A stretch of 8,767 nucleotides of DNA from JBBTRN01 sp038065175 (GTDB lineage Bacteria > Patescibacteriota > Doudnabacteria > UBA920): the NCBI GenBank assembly GCA_038065175.1, contig JBBTRN010000050.1, forward strand, positions 1 through 8,767, read 5' to 3'. Numbering within the stretch: the first letter of the stretch is position 1; every line of letters starts with the position of its first letter. The notes under the pieces are model-generated. The model was not told the DNA's origin, ran no database searches, and saw only the letters and a program-made list of their open reading frames with translations. Below are positions 5,566-8,767 of this stretch, one piece after another. The translations under genes and the position numbers were made by a program.

Positions 5566-8500
5566 GTGAGCGAAGAAGACATAAAAAACCAAAATGGATT
5601 TATTAGCCTTTCCCAGGCTAGCAAGGAAACTGGTTACCACCAGGACTATTTAGGTTTCTTGTGCAGGACAGGGAAATTAAAAGGCTTTAAGGTCGGGAGG
5701 AATTGGGTTCTGTCCAAAGATGAGTTAAACCAGTTCACTAAGCAATATGCTAACTTTAAAAATCCGGCCGTAACCGGTATAGGGTCTGAACTTAAAGTTA
5801 GTGTGGAAAAGGGTACAAAGGACCATGTCGAATCGGTAATTGACAGGCTATTACAGCATGATGAGCAACAACAGACGAATGATGATAATCATGAAAAACT
5901 TTCTAATTTAAAGTCTGAAGTTTTTTTGGATCTAAACCACCGCATCAACGCCCTTTCAGGCTCATTAAGCCAAATAGAGAAAAGGGTTGAAGATGAGGCC
6001 AAGGCCAGGAGTGAAAAGCAGGGTAGCGGCGAGCAGTTATTGGTTCCGGCCACAGTACAATATACACAGCCTCTGGATCAGCCTGCTATGCGAGCCGAAC
6101 TGCATAACAAGTTTAATTCAAATATTCCGGCAGCTGATGCTAGCGCTGAAATAGCGGCAAAAGAAAAAAATAAGAATAACCCTACCGGGTTTTTTGTTTT
6201 GCCTACCGCAAACTTTAAAAAGTTTAAGGACAGTTTCCGTTACCAATACCAAGCTTCGAACAACTTTAGAACTTTGGCCTTCGCTTCGGCTATTGCTCTT
6301 TTAGGTTTTCTTTCCACCCTTGGCTGGAATTATTTGAACACGAAATGGCAAGGCCAGGATTTCCAAACTACCATAGTTTATGAAAACCAGAATCGGGCAG
6401 AATCCCAAACACCCCAAAGCCCTGGCTACGGCACTTCCCCTGGCAGCCAAATTGTAATCAGAGACAGGCTCACAACTGAAACGATTGTAAAAACTTTAGG
6501 CTCGGACACAACTTTACTTGGAGAATTAATTGACCAGCGCCTTAACCGCTACCTGGCTGAAGGCAGGTTCAAAGGAGACAAGGGCGATCCGGGTTTGCAG
6601 GGCTCTTCGGGCGGAGGCTATCCGGCTAATGTGGGCTTTATCCCCCCTGGAGTCGGCCCTGTGCCTGGAGGCGGCACTATCTCCAGCGCCACTTACTTTA
6701 ATGCCAATTACCTCACAGTGGATGATTCCCTAACCGTCAATAGCCCGGCAGTGTTTGAAGGCCCGACAACTTTAAACGGCACTACGATTATAAATAGCCT
6801 AACTGTCAGCAATATTAACCCAGGGCTTACCCAGGGCAGTATTATTTTTCAGGGCCCTTCGGGACTTACCCAAGACAACGCGAATTTTTATTGGGATGAC
6901 ACTAATAATCGTTTTGGTATAGGTACTTCCACGCCTTTGGCAAATTTAACTGTTGTGGCTAATGCTTCTTCCACTCCTCTGATAGTGGCATCATCTACCG
7001 GTTTGACTTTGCTGACTGTAGTCCAGTCCGGCAATGTTGGGATTAACACTTCTACACCGCAGGCGAATTTGACCGTTATACAAATCAACAATGGCGACAA
7101 TATTATACTGGCGCAAAGGAGTACGGATACCAGTCCGAGCGGGGATTTTATTCGCTACAACAGCGCGGCCGGCACAGCGCTTTTCCGTGTGGACAACAGC
7201 GGTAACATAACGGCGCCGGGCACGATCACGGGCGGGGCGCTAACCATTACATCTACCTCCACGCCCCAGCTAAAAGTCCAGTATGACAGCTCAAATCAGT
7301 GGACAGCTTCTACTTCACCTTCCGGCATTACGCAGTTTACTTTCAACTCTTCCACGGGCACGCCGCAGGCGATTTTTACGCCCCAGACAAATATGGTCAA
7401 TGGCTTTGTTTTCCAGAATGCTTCCCTCTCGCCTGTGCTTTCCATAGACACTGCCAACCGGCGCGTAGGCATAAACACCACAACCCCAAGCCAAACTTTT
7501 TCCGTAATTGGCATTGCCGGGGCTACAGATATTTTTGATGTTTCTTCTTCCACCTCCACTTCGGTTTTTAGAATAGCCGCCACCGGCAATGTGGGCATTG
7601 GGACGACAACCCCGAACGCTTTGTTAAATGTTTATGGAAACTTACTAGTTGCAACTTCATCCACTCCCGCGTTGTTTGTAAATACAGGCACAGGCAATGT
7701 CGGTATAGGAACGACCACCCCCGGCAGGACTTTAACTGTAGTCGGTGACATAAGAGCAACAGGAATTTTGTATGATTCCACCAATGCCGCAGGCTCTGGC
7801 GGCAACTTTTTAATGAGTACAGCAATTGGCTACCAGTGGACAGCAACATCTACACTCTTTGGCGGTTCACAAGTCACAGGTTCAGGAACCAATGGCTATG
7901 TCACCCGCTGGACTGGCGCTAATACTATTTCTACAGGCATAGCTTTGGACAACGGCACTGTTGCGGGTGTGAACGCAACATCTTCCACAATCAGCTTTAA
8001 TGTCCAAGGGACAACCACCCTTGATCCGTTCAATGTTTCTTCATCATCAGGAACATCAATCTTGAGAGTAACCAGCGGGGGGAATGTGGGGATTGGAACA
8101 ACAACCCCTGGTTCCAAACTCGCTGTGTCGGGTGGCGTATCGATTGGTGCCGGCATTAACTATGTCGCTCCCACAAACGGACTTCTTGTTCAGGGAAATG
8201 TTGGGATTGGCAATAACAATCCTTCATACGCGCCTGCGGCAAAGTTAAACATTGCATTAGGGGGTGGTACTGGCGCAAACGCCCCAACTACTATTACGCT
8301 TGCCAATAACTATTTGCAAATAGGCGGGCTTGAATATAATTCTAGCGCTTATCATCTTATTGGGTTTGGCTACGCTGATCCAAGCAATACATACTTTCCG
8401 GCGTACATAGGTCTTCAAGATTCGTCTGTGGTCACGGGACAGACAAAGGGTGATTTGATTTTTGGAACGCGCGATGTTACCACAGATACCCAGCCAAGTG

Positions 8501-8767
8501 AGAGGATGCGAATAACAAGCGCAGGCAACATCGGCATCGGCACCGCCACTCCCATAGCTGCTCTCCAAGTTACAAGCCCGACCATTAACGAAACCGGTGG
8601 TTCAACCAGCATCACTCGTGGTTTGTATGTAAGCCCAAATCCTTTGGGTTCGGCCAATGTCCTACAGGCTAATGACTACCGTGCTTTAGAAACTTCAGCC
8701 TACACGTTAGTCCTAGCTTCCACCACCGCAACCTCACAGATTTACGGATCGTTATTTAACCAACAAA
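5566..8767 (+). CDS. HTH-transmembrane-fibre protein with VGIGTTTP repeats (3' end outside window)
   Basis: Open for 1067 codons with no stop. GTG at 5566 is the only usual start codon between the in-frame TAG at 5536 and the HTH; there is no clear Shine-Dalgarno. Domains: residues 12-61 are an excisionase/MerR-type HTH (FISLSQASKETGYHQDYL, GKLKGFKVGRNWVLSKDEL); 86-152 are charged and helical, probably coiled coil; 236-254 are a membrane segment after a basic stretch (NFKKFKDSFRYQY), placing the N-terminus inside. Outside come a Ser/Gln/Pro linker (262-294), a helical stretch (298-335) and a short collagen-like run GDKGDPGLQG (337-346). From about 360 on it is Thr/Ser/Gly/Asn-rich with eight GNVGIGTTTP-like motifs, as in trimeric phage tail fibres. 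It is probably a cell-surface adhesin or stalk. The only cysteine I see is in the HTH. A C-terminal self-cleaving chaperone (Peptidase_S74 type) may lie beyond the window; I cannot see it. Confidence 0.9.
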   Translation, partial: MSEEDIKNQNGFISLSQASKETGYHQDYLGFLCRTGKLKGFKVGRNWVLSKDELNQFTKQYANFKNPAVTGIGSELKVSVEKGTKDHVESVIDRLLQHDEQQQTNDDNHEKLSNLKSEVFLDLNHRINALSGSLSQIEKRVEDEAKARSEKQGSGEQLLVPATVQYTQPLDQPAMRAELHNKFNSNIPAADASAEIAAKEKNKNNPTGFFVLPTANFKKFKDSFRYQYQASNNFRTLAFASAIALLGFLSTLGWNYLNTKWQGQDFQTTIVYENQNRAESQTPQSPGYGTSPGSQIVIRDRLTTETIVKTLGSDTTLLGELIDQRLNRYLAEGRFKGDKGDPGLQGSSGGGYPANVGFIPPGVGPVPGGGTISSATYFNANYLTVDDSLTVNSPAVFEGPTTLNGTTIINSLTVSNINPGLTQGSIIFQGPSGLTQDNANFYWDDTNNRFGIGTSTPLANLTVVANASSTPLIVASSTGLTLLTVVQSGNVGINTSTPQANLTVIQINNGDNIILAQRSTDTSPSGDFIRYNSAAGTALFRVDNSGNITAPGTITGGALTITSTSTPQLKVQYDSSNQWTASTSPSGITQFTFNSSTGTPQAIFTPQTNMVNGFVFQNASLSPVLSIDTANRRVGINTTTPSQTFSVIGIAGATDIFDVSSSTSTSVFRIAATGNVGIGTTTPNALLNVYGNLLVATSSTPALFVNTGTGNVGIGTTTPGRTLTVVGDIRATGILYDSTNAAGSGGNFLMSTAIGYQWTATSTLFGGSQVTGSGTNGYVTRWTGANTISTGIALDNGTVAGVNATSSTISFNVQGTTTLDPFNVSSSSGTSILRVTSGGNVGIGTTTPGSKLAVSGGVSIGAGINYVAPTNGLLVQGNVGIGNNNPSYAPAAKLNIALGGGTGANAPTTITLANNYLQIGGLEYNSSAYHLIGFGYADPSNTYFPAYIGLQDSSVVTGQTKGDLIFGTRDVTTDTQPSERMRITSAGNIGIGTATPIAALQVTSPTINETGGSTSITRGLYVSPNPLGSANVLQANDYRALETSAYTLVLASTTATSQIYGSLFNQQ
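6910..8553 (+). repeat. Eight protein-level VGIGTTTP repeats
   Basis: The motifs begin at residues 451 (GIGTSTP), 491 (VGINTSTP), 634 (VGINTTTP), 676, 712 and 841 (each VGIGTTTP), 879 (VGIGNNNP) and 989 (IGIGTATP). Most are preceded by GN and followed about 5 residues later by a hydrophobic strand such as LTV or LNV. Spacings are 40, 143, 42, 36, 129, 38 and 110 residues, so short units alternate with long ones. A second motif, STPxLxV, occurs at 469-474 (STPLIV), 566-571 (STPQLKV) and 699-705 (STPALFV). The copies use different codons, so they are old or selected against DNA identity. Confidence 0.8.

Noticed and set aside
5455..5640. Minus-strand 61-residue hydrophobic reading frame
   Set aside because: It is antisense to the AT-rich leader and HTH codons of the fibre gene. 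AT-rich antisense readily gives Phe/Ile/Leu-rich frames, and there is no promoter or Shine-Dalgarno.
7296..8657. Several minus-strand frames of 80-103 residues
   Set aside because: They are antisense shadows of the Thr/Gly-rich repeat region; repeated Val/Pro patterns in them mirror the ACC/GGC codons of the plus-strand gene.

Overview
The window looks like a piece of a Candidate Phyla Radiation (Patescibacteria, Parcubacteria-like) chromosome. This is inferred from gene content, not from a marker gene. The main clue is a gene joining an excisionase-type helix-turn-helix domain, one membrane segment and a long Ser/Thr/Gly-rich stalk with VGIGTTTP-type repeats, an architecture I associate with these organisms. 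A shortened Clp/Hsp100 ATPase, weak ribosome binding sites and the standard code (TGA is not read as sense) fit as well.

Layout: positions 1-44 hold the cut end of a repetitive element. Two genes follow on the minus strand and probably form one transcription unit. The promoter-distal one (72-1718) is a ClpB/ClpA-like AAA+ unfoldase with a degraded first ATPase domain and an intact second one. The promoter-proximal one (1791-4334) encodes an 847-residue, proline- and lysine-rich, mostly low-complexity protein that I do not recognise. Positions 4335-5565 form an unusually long, AT-rich region with no convincing protein gene. It holds a near-consensus minus-strand promoter (4526-4554), a leader with an attenuator-like set of hairpins ending in a terminator on the start codon of the 847-residue gene, two palindromic repeat elements (4588-4611 and 5018-5138, the latter inside a larger inverted repeat), two DnaA-box-like 9-mers, and a plus-strand promoter (5433-5461). 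From 5566 to the right edge a GTG-started plus-strand gene runs off the window: the membrane-anchored fibre-like protein, 1067 residues visible and no stop reached.

How the parts may work together: the two transcription units diverge from the long intergenic region. The plus-strand product should expose a repeat stalk outside the cell while keeping a DNA-binding-type domain in the cytoplasm. The minus-strand unit pairs an unknown disordered protein with a protein-remodelling ATPase. No sequence evidence ties the two units functionally; the shared regulatory region is the only link.

The most interesting points are the HTH-membrane-fibre fusion with inverted half-sites in its own leader, the attenuator-like leader of the 847-residue gene, the inactive-looking D1 of the Clp-like ATPase, and the nested palindromic element at 4951-5161.
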